From the NCBI GenBank assembly GCA_014706385.1, contig JACGZH010000005.1, positions 744,001 to 808,000 on the forward strand: 64,000 nucleotides of DNA. The letters are read 5' to 3'. The notes beneath the pieces were generated by a model, which had not been told where the DNA came from, made no database searches, and saw nothing but the letters and a program-made list of their open reading frames with translations. Shown here one piece after another: positions 8,901 through 19,909 of this stretch. A program made the translations under genes and the position numbers. The stretch's first letter is position 1; the number at the start of each line of letters is the position of its first letter. The DNA is from Phaffia rhodozyma. Taxonomy: Eukaryota; Basidiomycota; Tremellomycetes; Cystofilobasidiales; Mrakiaceae.

Positions 8901-11187
8901 ACAAAACTGACCGATCGGGTACAATCGAAGAAGGGCTCGTCGGTCGAGTCGAGCTGAGGGAGTTCTTCTGGAGGGTCCGTCTTTTCAAAGTTTTTTTCTT
9001 TCTTTCCTCTTCACTTCCTTTCATTCTCAAAATACTGACTAGCTTTCTCTCTTTTTCTCTCCTCCTTTATTGGAATCTGGTAGTTCTCGACATTGCTTCC
9101 TATTCCGTGCGTGTCCTGACTTTTTGCTCCTTGCGTGATCTGCGATCTAATCTCCTGGCCGCCCGCATACTTCGAACTTCTTCTCCTTCACACTAGTGAC
9201 AAGGTGTTCGACAACCTTGAACAAATTGATAGACCGGTTCAAAATCAGGCAATTCGGAAATTATTTGGAACGATGTTTGACTATCTCTGTCTGCAGTTAC
9301 CAGAGTTGGATGAAGATGACGAAGAGGTAGATGATGTCCAAGCTCGGGAATATGAGGTTTGTCTCATGTTTCTTTATTTCCTTCTCTTCTCTGTCTTTTC
9401 TCTTTCTAGCCTCTTCTGAAAATCTGATCGGTCTTGAAACGATGATACTCAGATCTACGCCCTAGCGAGGAAACGGATGAAGTCAAACACGACGATCCCG
9501 ATGGACGAACTATGCAAAACGATGTCTGAATTCGTTACCTCCCTTCGAGATTTGCATCTCTTGCTTCCTTCCGCCCTGTCTTCTTCTGCTTCCTCCTCGC
9601 TTCCCACTCCTTCTACTACTGCCACCCCTCCACCACCGCCTTCAACAAAGACGAATAGCAAGTCGGCAGGGGGAGGAAAAAAGGGAAGACAGTGTTCGAC
9701 CTTATCGGTTCTTCTCCAGCTAAGCCATCTGATCCTTGAATCTCCCGATGCTCGACAAGTTATCGATGAAGGACTTCAGGAGCGCTCGGAGGTTGCCAGA
9801 ATCCAAACAAAAGAGGCAAAGCTCTCGATGGAGGAGATCTCCGCTCTGGAAAACGTTCGTGGGCGCGAGAAAGAGAGAGAAAAGGAAAGAGAGAAGGAAA
9901 GGGAAAGGGAAAGAGAGAGGATAAAGACTGGGGATGTCAAGGTTGATGAAGTTGGGGAAATCAAGATCTCGACAAATTTGCCGACTCCCATGAATGTCGA
10001 GATTGAACAAGAACCCGAAGAACCCGAAAAGTTCGCCAACCTCGAACAAAGGATGGAACAACAGCCGAAAGATGGAGAAATGATCCGTCAAGACATTGCC
10101 AGGGCCCAACACGCTCATCTCCGATTATTGGCTCATCATCGGTCGACCCTATCTGTCCTTTCGGCCAGATCGAGCGCGGTCTTGCCGACGGATTCTAAAA
10201 ACAGGACCTACGTCCATACGACTCCTACTTGGGAAGCGGCTACCCCTGAGGATTGGGGCTTCGGCGTCAGGGTCTATGGTCCGCCTTTTGGGTCAGAAAG
10301 AAGAAGGTCAGGAAGGGAAAACTCTCACGAGAATGGCAATGGAAACCATGCGCATACGCTCGAGGTCGAAGAAGGTATGAGTAGTGTGAAGCGGGCGAGG
10401 TGGGCTCGGTTTTCGACCTCAAAGTCAATCAGACTGTTAGTCTTACTTTCAGTTTCTTCCTTCTGTCTTTTCTGGTTGACAAGATCGAGATCAGATAGCA
10501 AAGTTGACTCTTTTTTTTGTTCGTGCCCTAATCTGGGGGAAACATAGATTGCAAAACTTGATTTCGTACGAAGCGATCGACGAAGCAGTCTCCCGAGGAG
10601 ATCCTCTCTTGTAAGCCTTTTGCTTTTTCTTGGTATGTTCAGAAAGAGGCAGAGAACAGCCGTCTGATGTTGTCTTGAACGGATGCCAATTTGCGATCAA
10701 ACAGAATGCATCACCCATCAATGTTAAGTTACCTTTCCGGTCCGACTGGTTTGCCTGAGGAGATCTGGCAACCAGGCGATACGCTCGTCGGCGAGGTTTG
10801 TCTCCTCTCATTTTTCTTTCTTTTCTCATATGTATTGAATCCTTGATCTAATCACACCTTTCTTCTCTCTTATCACGTTCTGGCTTTGCGGGATCTCCAT
10901 AGTATGCGGCAGAAGGGAAAGTAAGACGACTCGTCAAACGGTTAGGCGAGATCGCAGATGATCTCGAGATCTGGGAACATGATCACCCTTCAGTCGGCAC
11001 TGATGATGCTGACATCGGTGATGATGACGTCGATGTCGATATCGACGTCGATACTGAAGGCGCAGAAGAAGCCTCGGAGGATGAGAAGGCGAAGAAAGAC
11101 GAGATAGGCCCGGCAAAGGAAGAGGAACGACCAGTAGAGGGAAGAAAGATGAGAAGCAGCTCAAAGCGAAGCTCGAAGGTTAGATGA
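5919..11187 (+). CDS. Nuclear protein with 4CXXC_R1 zinc finger and DDT-like region
   Basis: A large multi-exon gene. Residues 1 to about 480 are low complexity (Ser, Pro, His, Gln; then acidic and Lys-rich). The Cys domain follows: LTCHQ joins CRGYYDSGLRCSRTKG, then QCNLVFCDRCAAYRY, KWTCPSCDEICQ and CSICRKRRGLVPLG. This is the zinc-finger pattern of R1/CDCA7-type proteins. Downstream, VELREFFWRFSTLLPIPDKV and RKLFGTMFDYLC resemble a DDT domain. A charged REKEREKERE coiled stretch comes next, and the C-terminal YEAIDEAVSRGDPLL and GLPEEIWQPGDTLVGEYA resemble WHIM-type motifs of ISWI partners. The stop is TGA at 11185-11187. A chromatin or transcription role is inferred. The true start may be 5937 (MANSNYHYPF) rather than 5919. 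Exon joins in 8270-8420 are the least certain. Confidence 0.75.
8048..8091 (+). repeat. (CTT)n microsatellite in an intron
   Basis: About fourteen CTT units lie just inside the intron after the exon ending GLVPLG of the zinc-finger gene. The run may double as the polypyrimidine tract. Confidence 0.85.
9866..9921 (+). repeat. Purine-only low-complexity coding stretch
   Basis: A nearly pure A/G run in frame codes for alternating Lys, Glu and Arg (REKEREKERERERER). It probably forms a single charged helix and may vary in length between strains. Confidence 0.6.
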
Positions 11188-11669
11188 GTTTTCTCTCCAG
11201 AAAGAATCGTTTTGTACCAATGGCATGTTCTTGGCCTTGTTTTTTTCTTGTTTTTTTTCTTCTCTTGACACAAAGTTGGTCATGGTATATTCTTGAAAGA
11301 GAAGAGAGCGACAGCCTGGTTGGATGACGGCCACAACTACACAAATTAGACGCGTCTCAAGAGTTCTGGTCTTGATTTCTTTCTTGAAAGCTCAAACGGA
11401 CGCGACATTGAGAGGTGAAGATCCTATGACGAAGGGAAACCCATCACAAGATAAAGCAGAAAAAGAACAGTTTTTCGTCCAAAAAAAAAAAAGACGATTC
11501 ATCTGTCAAGGGGATACAACATGAACGGATCCATAGGAGAGACACGTACCTACGAAGGGTGTTCTCTGTAAGAGGAAAATCTACCGGTCTGCCCGACGCG
11601 ACCTGACGTCCTCTTTCGGGATCAAGCAAGACGAAGATGTCTTGTCTCGACTTGACTCAGGATACGATC
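11188..11669. other. Intergenic, convergent 3' regions
   Basis: This stretch separates the stop codons of the zinc-finger gene (+) and the small acidic protein (-). No coding or RNA signal was recognised; short open frames are scattered and unsupported. Confidence 0.4.
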
Positions 11670-12141
11670 TCATGAGATATCCATTTGATGCTCTTTGTCC
11701 TGACTCGTCAAACCAACCTCCTCTACTTCATTTCCCACGTTCTTCTCTTCCTTAACAACCACAGTCGCTACCGTATTTGCTATAGTCGGCTCAGCAGATG
11801 GAGCAGACATCATAGGCACCAACGGAAGGGGAGCCAACGAGTCTGGCTTGGGTGGCTCTGGCAAAGTCTGAAACACTGGGTCTAAGATGAGGTAGACGCG
11901 TGTAGACAACAAAAGAAAAGAGGGCTGGTGAGCTCAAAACAACAAGCGGAAATGACTGTATGAATAGCTAGACGAACAAACCTTGGAGGAGTGCCTTGGC
12001 CTTAGCGATAGTCTGAAAGGTAAGTTGAAGATCGGCCCATGCTTCTAGGGAGGGAATCGTTGGCGGCAAGGTTGCTACCAGATCGGACAGACTTGCCAGA
12101 CTAGGTTCATCTGTGCTCATCTTGGACTGGCCTGGAGACAT
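11670..12141 (-). CDS. Small protein of unknown function
   Basis: Two exons. Exon 1 begins at 12141 (MSPGQSKMSTDEP) or at the internal ATG at 12120, and reads SLASLSDLVATLPPTIPSLE and AWADLQLTFQTIAKAKALLQ. Exon 2 continues DPVFQTLPEPPKPDSLAPL and ends in an acidic tail (NEVEEVGLTSQDKEHQMDIS). The join is phase 1 with clean GTTTGT and TTAG sites. The N-terminal half looks helical and the C-terminal half Pro-rich and disordered. I do not recognise a family. It is divergent from the OM14-like gene. Confidence 0.6.
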
Positions 12142-12179
12142 AGATTATGTCCGTCGGGAGTTGAGAAAGTCGCACCAAC

Positions 12180-12213
12180 GCGGTCTGTTAGGGTTAAATC
12201 GGGTTAAGACCGC
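12180..12213. promoter_or_regulatory. Inverted repeat enclosing two GGGTTA units
   Basis: Seven-base arms GCGGTCT and AGACCGC enclose a loop with TTAGGGTTA (12188-12196) and a second GGGTTA. It lies between the divergent starts of the small acidic protein and the OM14-like gene. It may be a telobox-type protein-binding site; that is inference. Confidence 0.35.
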
Positions 12214-12409
12214 ACCTGAATAACAAAACACGTGATCAGGCACCACGGCATCGTGCTGCGCAATGACGCGGACCCTGCGCTCTCACACGAGACCCGTGCG
12301 TCTTCCGTCCGCCGTCTTTTTCTGCTTGCACTTCTCTCGAAACGACCAACCTTCTCTCCCTCAATCTCTCTACTCTCTACTCTTTTCCCTACCTTCATCT
12401 TTCACAAAC

Positions 12410-13776
12410 ATGTAAGTGGGATCTCCCAGTACATCCACTGATCTGCATCCTTCATCGCGCCTTTTCTGATCTTACAACTATCTATCCTTCCTTCTGGACG
12501 ACGCGTACGTGTGTGCGTGTGATACTGCAGGGCTACTTGGGCCGATATCGCCGCAAAGAACGCTCCTCCTCCCTCTGAGCAGGTATGTTCTTGACTCCTT
12601 GTTTCTTTTGCTCCTTGTGTATATTCATCTGATCGTTCCACATGTGCTATCCTACTCTGATCTATCCTCATCACAGCCTCACCCTGACCAGGCTTTGCTC
12701 GAGGGACACACTGGTGAGGCCATCAACGAGCACCCAGACGGACACGGTGTCACTGTCGTTCCTCATGACTTTAGGGAGGTTCGTACCCAGTCGTCCTGGT
12801 CCACATTACTTCCATCACTCTCCTCGTTGTTCAATCACTCTCTCTACATACTAACTTCTCTCCTCTGTGTTCACCATAAACAAATGTCTTGCTTGTATCA
12901 GCACCCTGAGGTAAGTTCACCTATTCCAATGCATATCCAATCGTTCTTCCGTCTTGTCTAATATTTCGATCACAATCTCTTTATCTTCTCCCATCAACCA
13001 TCAGACCGTTGCCAAAGAGTTCAATGAGAAGGCCGCCGAAGAGGCTGCCGCCGCTGAGAAGCTCGTGAAGGAAGAGGCTGAGAAGGCCAAGCACGAGGCT
13101 GAGGTGGCTGCAAAGAAGGCTGAGGAGGTTAAGGAGGCTGCTAAGAAGGAGGCCGCCAAATTGGAGAGGGAGGCTGCTTCCGTATGTGTTTTGTTATGCT
13201 TCATGCAAACCGCTCATCTTAGGAGAGAGGAAAGAAAGGTCTTCACGCGATGTTCTGATCGAATTGTACATCCATCCAACAGATCTTCAACAAGGCCAAG
13301 GCTCTTATCTCCCAGCCCAAGGTCTTTGTTCCTATCATCTCGGCCTGTACGTTGCTTTTCTTGATGTCTGTTGATGCGCTCCTACCAGATAAACACCACT
13401 CATTCGGTTGTCTCTTCTGTTTCTGTCTATACTGATTTGCATAAAACAGTCGATGTCGCTCTTATCGGTAAGATTTTTGACCAATCTTTTGTTTATACAC
13501 TTTCACACTAACCTTTTCAAATCCATCGCTTCTCGCAGGTTTCCTGGGATACAAGACTTATATCCACGATTTCTCCCGACGACCTTTCGACCGAAAGGTA
13601 TTCAGCGCCATCACCATCGGTGTCGGAGCCATCGCTGCTTTGGAGGGGTAAGGGCCACGTTTTCTTCTTTCACGATTATCTCTCGAACATGACTAAGACT
13701 GTCTCTTTTTCTTGTGTTTAGTCTTGGATTCGCCTCGTACTTCTCTAAGCGGGACTACAACGGGAAGCGAAAGTAA
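12410..13776 (+). CDS. OM14-like mitochondrial outer membrane protein
   Basis: Seven or more short exons. The start codon itself is split: AT at 12410-12411, intron, then G at 12531, giving MATWADIAAKNAPPPSEQ. It continues PHPDQALLEGHTGEAINEH, HPE (a 9-nt exon at 12902-12910), TVAKEFNEKAAEEAAAAEK, a Lys/Glu/Ala helix, IFNKAKALISQPKVFVPIIS, FDVALIG (18-nt exon), FLGYKTYIHDFSRRPFDRK, VFSAITIGVGAIAALEG and LGFASYFSKRDYNGKRK with TAA at 13774-13776. Two to three hydrophobic segments at the C-terminus and the YFSKRD end resemble the OM14 family, whose yeast member is an outer-membrane protein tied to ribosome docking and porin. The family call rests on the C-terminal region only. The long charged helix probably lies in the cytosol. 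Confidence 0.6.
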
Positions 13777-14165
13777 ACGGCCTGACTTGGTGAGTTTCAA
13801 TCTTCTCACATCATTAGGCTGCCTTTGATGGTTTCAGTGATGCGATCTGACTTTGAACAGTTTCTCCCAGATGTCCTCCCATGCTTGTTTGTTACGCGTG
13901 TACTCTCGCCTTTCGTCATTAGCCCTCTTTATTTGATATCCTCTCTTTTGATCGCATTCCTCCTCCCCTCTTTGGTTTCCCGACTTTCTGTATTCGCTTT
14001 TCTTCCTAGTCTTTCTTCTGTTTCCTTTGTGAGACTAAATAAATGCTGTATCTTGTGAAAGTTTCTGTGATAGCAAATCCTGTCAGTCTTACTCGTTCCA
14101 TCATCACAAACCAGAAAAAAGTCACAGATTGTATTCTATCATTGTATTTTTCTTGTTTGCCTTGA

Positions 14166-16236
14166 TCAAGCAAGCTTCATCTTGGACCCTCCCCTCGATC
14201 CGTCTGGTCCCTTTGCTTTTCTCTTCCATCCAGACGATGCCGACTCTGCTGCGAGTTTCGATTCTGCTTTCTGGAAGTCCCGAAGCGTTTTACCCAGCAC
14301 GGCTTTCTCACCCGCTCGAACGACGATGGCCAGTCGTTTACGGATCGGGATGGTTGAGATCTCGGGTGAAGACAAGATAGCCAGATCAGCCTTTTTGTTT
14401 GTGGGCGTGCGTGTTCAAATCGAACGGAAGGAGTCAATTCAGATGGAAAGATCGTATGGTGAAATAAATCAAAGTGTGAAGAAAAACACAGACCTCTAGA
14501 CTATCGGCATACTCTTCCAATCTACGGCCAATCAGAACCTTTCCAAGCTCAATAACGTCAGCCGATAGTTTAGGTCTAGGAAGTTTGTTTGCTTCGTGCG
14601 CTTTCGTGTAGGCTGATGTCGGAAGAAGAAGAAGTGTGAGGAATGCGATGAGAGGTGGAGGGAGGGGATCGGTTATTTGGATAGGGATTACTCTATAAGA
14701 AAAAAAGGGGAGAAAGGCAAGACGTAGGTCAGGCGCTAAAGAATAGTTGATTCCAGATGAGAAGAGTTATACGGAGAGTGGAAAACCTACTCGTCTCCTC
14801 CTTCTTCCAACCAAAACTCGACTCTTCCCTCGAACTTCCACTCGTCCTGGTTTTCCTCTTCACCTCGGGTGACAGCCGTCTCCTCTTTCTCTAAAGGCTT
14901 GATCAAAGACCTGGCAATTAGGAAATCTCTAGCAACGTTGACCGCAAGATCACATCGAATCTCGACCTCATCTTCTTCATTACCGACCAAGGAAGGTGGA
15001 ATCACATCAACATGACCGTATCGTCGGAGTAGGTCAGAATTCGGCGGACGAGCATAAGTATTGAACTAAAGTTTCCAGAAAAGAAGGAATAGAATAAGGT
15101 TCTTAGTTAAGGATCGTTCCGAAGAAAGAGAAGAAAAAGAGAAAGAAGAGAACCAACGATCTGAGCGCCAGAGGGAATAGCTTCAGTGGTTATCATCGAC
15201 AGATGGGTTTCTGTATAGAACAATTTTGCCTATAGAAAAATTCCGCAAGCAACAGGATATCAGCTTGATGGGCTCACACTCGAAAGAGGGAAAGCGAACA
15301 AGACCATCAGCTTACATTTTCTTCACCCCACATGGCATTTAACATGTCCGCCATGGGAACCATCCCAACAGTGTCCACGTCTTCACCTCCGTTGTCCTCA
15401 TCGTCCTCCTCAAACTCGTCGTCTTCCTCTTGTTCGTCTAAAGGAGGAAAAGGGGAGGAGGAAAGATTAGGCGACGGCACACTGAATGTTGAAGCGCGCG
15501 AGAGAGAAAGGAAATGAACGGCAGATGAAATTTTTCAAGAGAAAAGAAAGAAGCAAACCCACCTTTTGGACCTTCTATGTGAAAACTTCTGGAGAGAATC
15601 CGACTGCCCTGGATATGAAACCATTTGATTGAGAAACATTCCTCAAACTTCGTTGGTGGGAACAAATCCTCATGGGCTTTAATGATAGGCAACAATCTAG
15701 AGTTGTATTCGTTTTCTGCTTCTTCTACACCGATCTTGTCAAAGATGGACGTGCCCTTGAGTTCTTGAAGTTCGGATTCCGACCAGAACATAGGTGTGTA
15801 GAACTCATTCGGCATGGTAGCTTTTCGTTGCCGTTCGAAGTCGACAAAGGAGACTATCTATTCAGCTCTCTGAACGAGAGTAACGGGAGGAGACGAGGAA
15901 AGGGTGAGACTGACCAAGGTATCCGGCCCAAGGGCTCTGCTCGCCACGACCTTGCTCCCACATCAAACAAAGAATCAACCGTCCCCATCCACCTTTAAGA
16001 CCTTCCCATTCTGCTGATGACAATCTGTTCTTCAGCTCGCTCGTCTGGGTGCTAAGGACCGAAACCTTTGGCACGGAGAATAACTCGGTATGGGCAGGGA
16101 TGTCAGTGACCGCGCGGAGACCGTTGCCCATGGCTGGGTAGGGCGCGAGCTCACATTTGTCAGAAAGCTCAATATTGGCAGAGGCGAGAAAGGCCAAGAA
16201 CGGAGCGTAGGCTGAAGGAGCAGAGTCGACGTCCAT
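14166..16236 (-). CDS. RKM4: SET-domain protein lysine methyltransferase (RKM4/SETD6-like)
   Basis: The protein starts MDVDSAPSAYAPFLAFLAS. The first SET segment is MGNGLRAVTDIPAHTELFSV. Then follow RLILCLMWEQGRGEQSPWAG, TMPNEFYTPMFWSESELQEL, an insert with an acidic run, and the catalytic core VGMVPMADMLNAMWGEENA followed by IFNTYARPPNSDLLRRYG. The MADMLNA and NTYxxxPNSxLLRRYG signatures are those of the Rubisco-LSMT/RKM4/SETD6 class, which methylates lysines in ribosomal proteins (RKM4) or other targets. The C-terminal exon IRKRLAIVVRAGEKAVLG fits the substrate-binding domain of the class, and the stop is at 14166. The acidic insert (EEDDEFEEDDEDNGGED) inside the SET region is long. The specific RKM4 assignment is less sure than the class. 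Confidence 0.75.
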
Positions 16237-16709
16237 GGCTCTTGCGTGAAGGCGTGTATATGTTGAAACGTGGATACGTACTTCAACCTAGAAAGCCAAG
16301 AGAGAGAAGTAAGAGAATTTGTTAGATAAGGGTTAAACCTTATTCAAGATCGTACAAAATAATCAAATTTTCGGATAAGCCGATACCAATGCCGATGTAT
16401 GCGCCGGTGCCGAGACTACAAGCTCCGGACCGAAGGAATTTTGACCAGGATGGATGACGACGGGTCAATTTTGTGTATACCGTGCGCTCGGCGCTCTTTG
16501 TGCCTGCCCTTTGCCGCATGTGCGCACGGGCCTTGGAATCTAAACGCTCCGGGGTCTATAATCAAATATCAGAGAAGAAACAACAATAGAGTTACTACAA
16601 GCAGAAACAGCTTGGCCTTCGTGTAGTAGATAGATAGCAGCAACATCACCCTCTCAAAGAATCTCCATCTGACTAGGTCACTCTGAGATCCATAGATCTC
16701 TTCCATATA
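16237..16709. promoter_or_regulatory. Divergent promoter region: RKM4-like (-) / GT31 (+)
   Basis: 473 bases separate the two start codons. AAGGGTTAAACCTT near 16330 is a near-perfect short palindrome. No TATA box or RNA gene was recognised. Confidence 0.35.
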
Positions 16710-18474
16710 ATGGACGCTGCTGATCAACCTCGTTCTTCCCCGGAGCTCACAAGCCCTAGCGTTGTCGCTACCCCTAACGATTCTCTTCCGCCAATCCCGT
16801 TGACCTCATATATTTCCTCTCTGTCAAGCCGTGTACGAAGCTACAGGCATAGAGTCCTCTCAGTCATTCTACCTCGGTCAAAGGTCCGGACTGTTCTTTC
16901 GCTTATCATCATCTTTGTCACCATCGCTCTCACCACTATCATCGTCCACGGTCTGTCTCCCAAAAATTTCACACTACAACTCCCACCACTGGACCTTTAC
17001 TCAGTTGGACAAACCCCCAAGGACGAAATCTCGCGTTCATTCGAAGAACCCGACTTTTCCCTTCTCTCCAGCCGTCAACCTTCTAGCATAGGTTGCCCAC
17101 AAAAGAACTCATCAACCGCACCCCTTCTCGTTCTTGGCATTTTTACCGCACCCGATGATCACACATCGAACCACATCAAAAGGCTCAACAGACGAAACAT
17201 CATCAGAGACAAAATCATTCCGGACTGGCCATCGAAGGTCGAGATCAAATTTATCTTTGGTACTCCTCGGACGGAGGAGATCAGAAGTATAATATCAGCC
17301 GAGCAAGAACAGTATGGCGATATCGTCGTCGTCGATGGGGTTGAGGCAATTAACTCTGGAAAGACTCATGCATTCTTCAAGTGGGCTGCAACTCAAAGAC
17401 AAGGAGAGAACCCAAAGTTTGTGATGTAAGTTGGCTTGCGCTGGTTTTCTTCGTGGCTACCCTATGTCCTGCCTTTTGATTCTGATCTCCGTCTGTTTGC
17501 AATGCGTCTGCTTGTCGCTCTTTCTGTCTCCTTTGGTTCCTCTCCTCTCCTTATCTTGCCGCAGGAAAACCGACGAAGATGTGAGTTAGACTCCTTTTCT
17601 TGAGAATGCTGTGCCACCTGCGTACTCATGAGTTTCTTCCTTTCGTCTTGTTCGTGCAGACCTTTTTCGCCATGCCTAATGTCATCGCTAGCTTCGAGTC
17701 TCTGGACTGCTCTGAGAATATCTACTGGGGAACCTCTGCCGGAATTAGCTACTACTATCAATTCTATCTTCGAGGACTCGGATATGCCATGAGTTGGCCT
17801 CTGGTATGCAGTTTGCTTCTACTCTGGTTACAGAGCGAAATATTACTCTGAAGTGATGACTGACAGTCAGGTTGCACACATATAGGTTTCGTGGATCGGA
17901 TCGGCAAACATGTAAGTTTGGAGATGGGTGGTTTTCTCTGATTCGTTGTGGGTTTCTCTTCCAACTCGCCAAGACTAATCACCTAGCGTTTGTTACTCGA
18001 CTGACCTACAGTGCAACTGCTCACATCATCAAAGATGAAGATGCCCGAACCGGGCAGTGGCTTCGGATGTTGGACCCGTCGGTAGATCCTCTTCATGTCG
18101 TCGACTACGGATGGATGATGGGCGATTTTAACCAGCTAGACATCGGGGTGGAAACCGTCGCGTTGCGTACGTCTTGGAACTCATCCTCTCGCGCGCAGGC
18201 GCTTCCTCTCTTGCAGATTCGTATCCACTCAAGCGGACCGCACTAAATCCTATTCTGTTGAATCCTTTTTCATTTTAATACAGATTGGCTCAAATGGGAT
18301 GAGTGGCTCGAGGAACAGATCATCAACGTCAAGCAGATCTGGTCTAACGCAGGTCGACTATGGGATCCTTCAGCCGGAATTGATCCTAAGCTGTCATTGG
18401 AACTTGGGAAGTCTAAGCCGGGTGCTGCCCAGGCCGAGAGCGAACGTCAGAAGGCTGAAGGATGGGATACATGA
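16710..18474 (+). CDS. GT31-type galactosyltransferase-like protein
   Basis: A type II membrane protein: a cytosolic tail of about 58 residues, a transmembrane segment (VRTVLSLIIIFVTIALTTII) and a luminal domain. Catalytic-domain landmarks are LLVLGIFTAPDDH, RLNRRNIIRDKIIPDWPSK, IKFIFGTPRTEE, GDIVVVDGVEAINSGKTHAF, KFVM-KTDED (the DxD-type metal motif), YWGTSAGISYYYQFYLRG and IIKDEDARTGQWLRM (the EDVxxG-like acidic motif). The order matches GT31, which adds beta-1,3-linked sugars in the Golgi. KTDED lies on a 16-nt exon (17565-17580). The last exon ends QKAEGWDT with TGA at 18472-18474. Donor and acceptor sugars are not predictable. It could play a part in cell-wall, capsule or lipid glycosylation. 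Confidence 0.7.
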
Positions 18475-18722
18475 TATTTTCGTGTAGAGTGAAGTTCATC
18501 GAGCACAAAGCAAGGTTATAAACAGACTAGAGTTGATCCGAGGATAAAGATTCTGCAATAGCTCCGGCCCGGCTTCGCCCGCTACACCGCCTTCAGATCC
18601 AACTACCAATCGCATCTACCTTGCCAAATAAGACCACGCACTCTTACAAACATCCTAAAGACCAAGACGTGTCTGTTACTCCTAAATCTGTGAACTGGGA
18701 AAAAACAACAACAACATAAAAC

Positions 18723-19689
18723 ATGTCTGGAAGTGTCATAGAGAAATCCGCTAGGGTAGCCGCGGATCTACAGGATCTACAACAGATGGGTTTCTTGGAT
18801 AAGGCAAAGGTAGATGTGATCATCGAGAGTCTACCAATACTAGGTCAAGCGAATTGGTATGTACAATCGGATGCTGCTCAGACATGTTTGTCTAGACAGC
18901 ATCCGTCGTGAAGAGAAGAGAGAGTAGCTATGCTCTCGTTTGATTGTTAATCGATCGATAGGGGCTTTCCATTCTGATATAGGGCTTGGGATGCTAGAGC
19001 GGCAGTACGTATTTGAACCCCATTCCTCTCAGATTCGAACCACACGGATGTCTCCGTTGGACGGGAATGCTCAATTTCATACATAGGCAAAGACAAACAG
19101 AGAACTCAATCTTCAACTCTATGCGTCTTGAATTTTAGGACGAAATCACATTTTCAGAGGATGCATCGATTGTTATTCTCAAACGAGATGGCGAATGGTG
19201 GACAGGGATGAGAGAGGATGGTACGACCGGACTCTTCGTTCGTCCCCTCTTCTTCTTTCTATGCCTTCTTTCGTCTTAGCTGCTTGTACTGACACAGAAA
19301 GAAACCTTCTCGTTTGTTTTTGTGTTGATCTCTTGCCTTCTCAATCACTCACATAGCCGCACAACTATGTCAAGATTCTGCCTTATCCTCCTGTCCAGAC
19401 CAATCAGCCTCAACCTCGTCTACCTTCTAGAACTCCATCAGCCAACGCTACGGCGATTTCTCCCCCGTCTTATAAGTTACCTCCCACCCTTCCTAGAGCA
19501 AACTCAAACTCGACGACGAGACCGCCGCCTACGCGCGGCGCTAGCTCTCTCGATACCAGCACCGGAGCAGAGTTGAACGGACCTAGAGATTATAAGGCAA
19601 CTCCGCTGAAGCCGGCGTATGTCCCTAGTCTGAAAGATAGAGGAGAGAGCTTATGGAAGTCTACAGGATTAGGGAAGAAATCAGGATAA
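18723..19689 (+). CDS. LSB1/PIN3-like small SH3-domain protein
   Basis: About 190 residues. Exon 1 (MSGSVIEKSARVAADLQDL, FLDKAKVDVIIESLPI) resembles the N-terminal helices of yeast LSB1/PIN3. A 22-nt exon (AWDARAA) leads into an SH3 domain: DEITFSEDASIVILKRDGEW, WTGMREDGTTGLF and PHNYVKILPYPP, with the WW and PxNYV motifs in place. The tail is Pro/Ser-rich (QPRLPSRTPSANATAISPPS) and basic at the end (SLKDRGESLWKSTGLGKKSG), with TAA at 19687-19689. Proteins of this kind bind Las17/WASP and affect actin patches. The first SH3 strand is shortened: the usual ALYDY is only AWDA. Confidence 0.6.
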
Positions 19690-19827
19690 GGGAAGTCTAA
19701 GACGGTCTATTTTTTGGGGGGAGGGGGTATTCGATCATCTGATTGTAAGACACGGCGTGTAGAGAGATAGAATACATAATTTTAGAAACCTATATGCAAA
19801 AAGTATGGTGAGAGTTACCTCAGCCGA

Positions 19828-19889
19828 TGGTGGTCGATACATGGCCCTTTTGGACTTGGACTTGAGTGTCCTTAGACCATAAACCACCA
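19828..19889 (-). other. Inverted repeat downstream of the Fanzor frame
   Basis: TGGTGGT (19828-19834) and ACCACCA (19883-19889) can pair across a 48-base loop. It lies just 3' of the Fanzor stop on its own strand, where Fanzor guide RNAs are usually made. Seven-base arms can arise by chance, so this is only a candidate. Confidence 0.2.
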
Positions 19890-19909
19890 AGATCCCATTG
19901 GTCATGGGT

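Noticed and set aside
8362..9030. 222-codon minus-strand frame in the zinc-finger gene
   Set aside because: It covers a plus-strand exon that reads continuously into the DDT-like segment; the reverse reading is low complexity.
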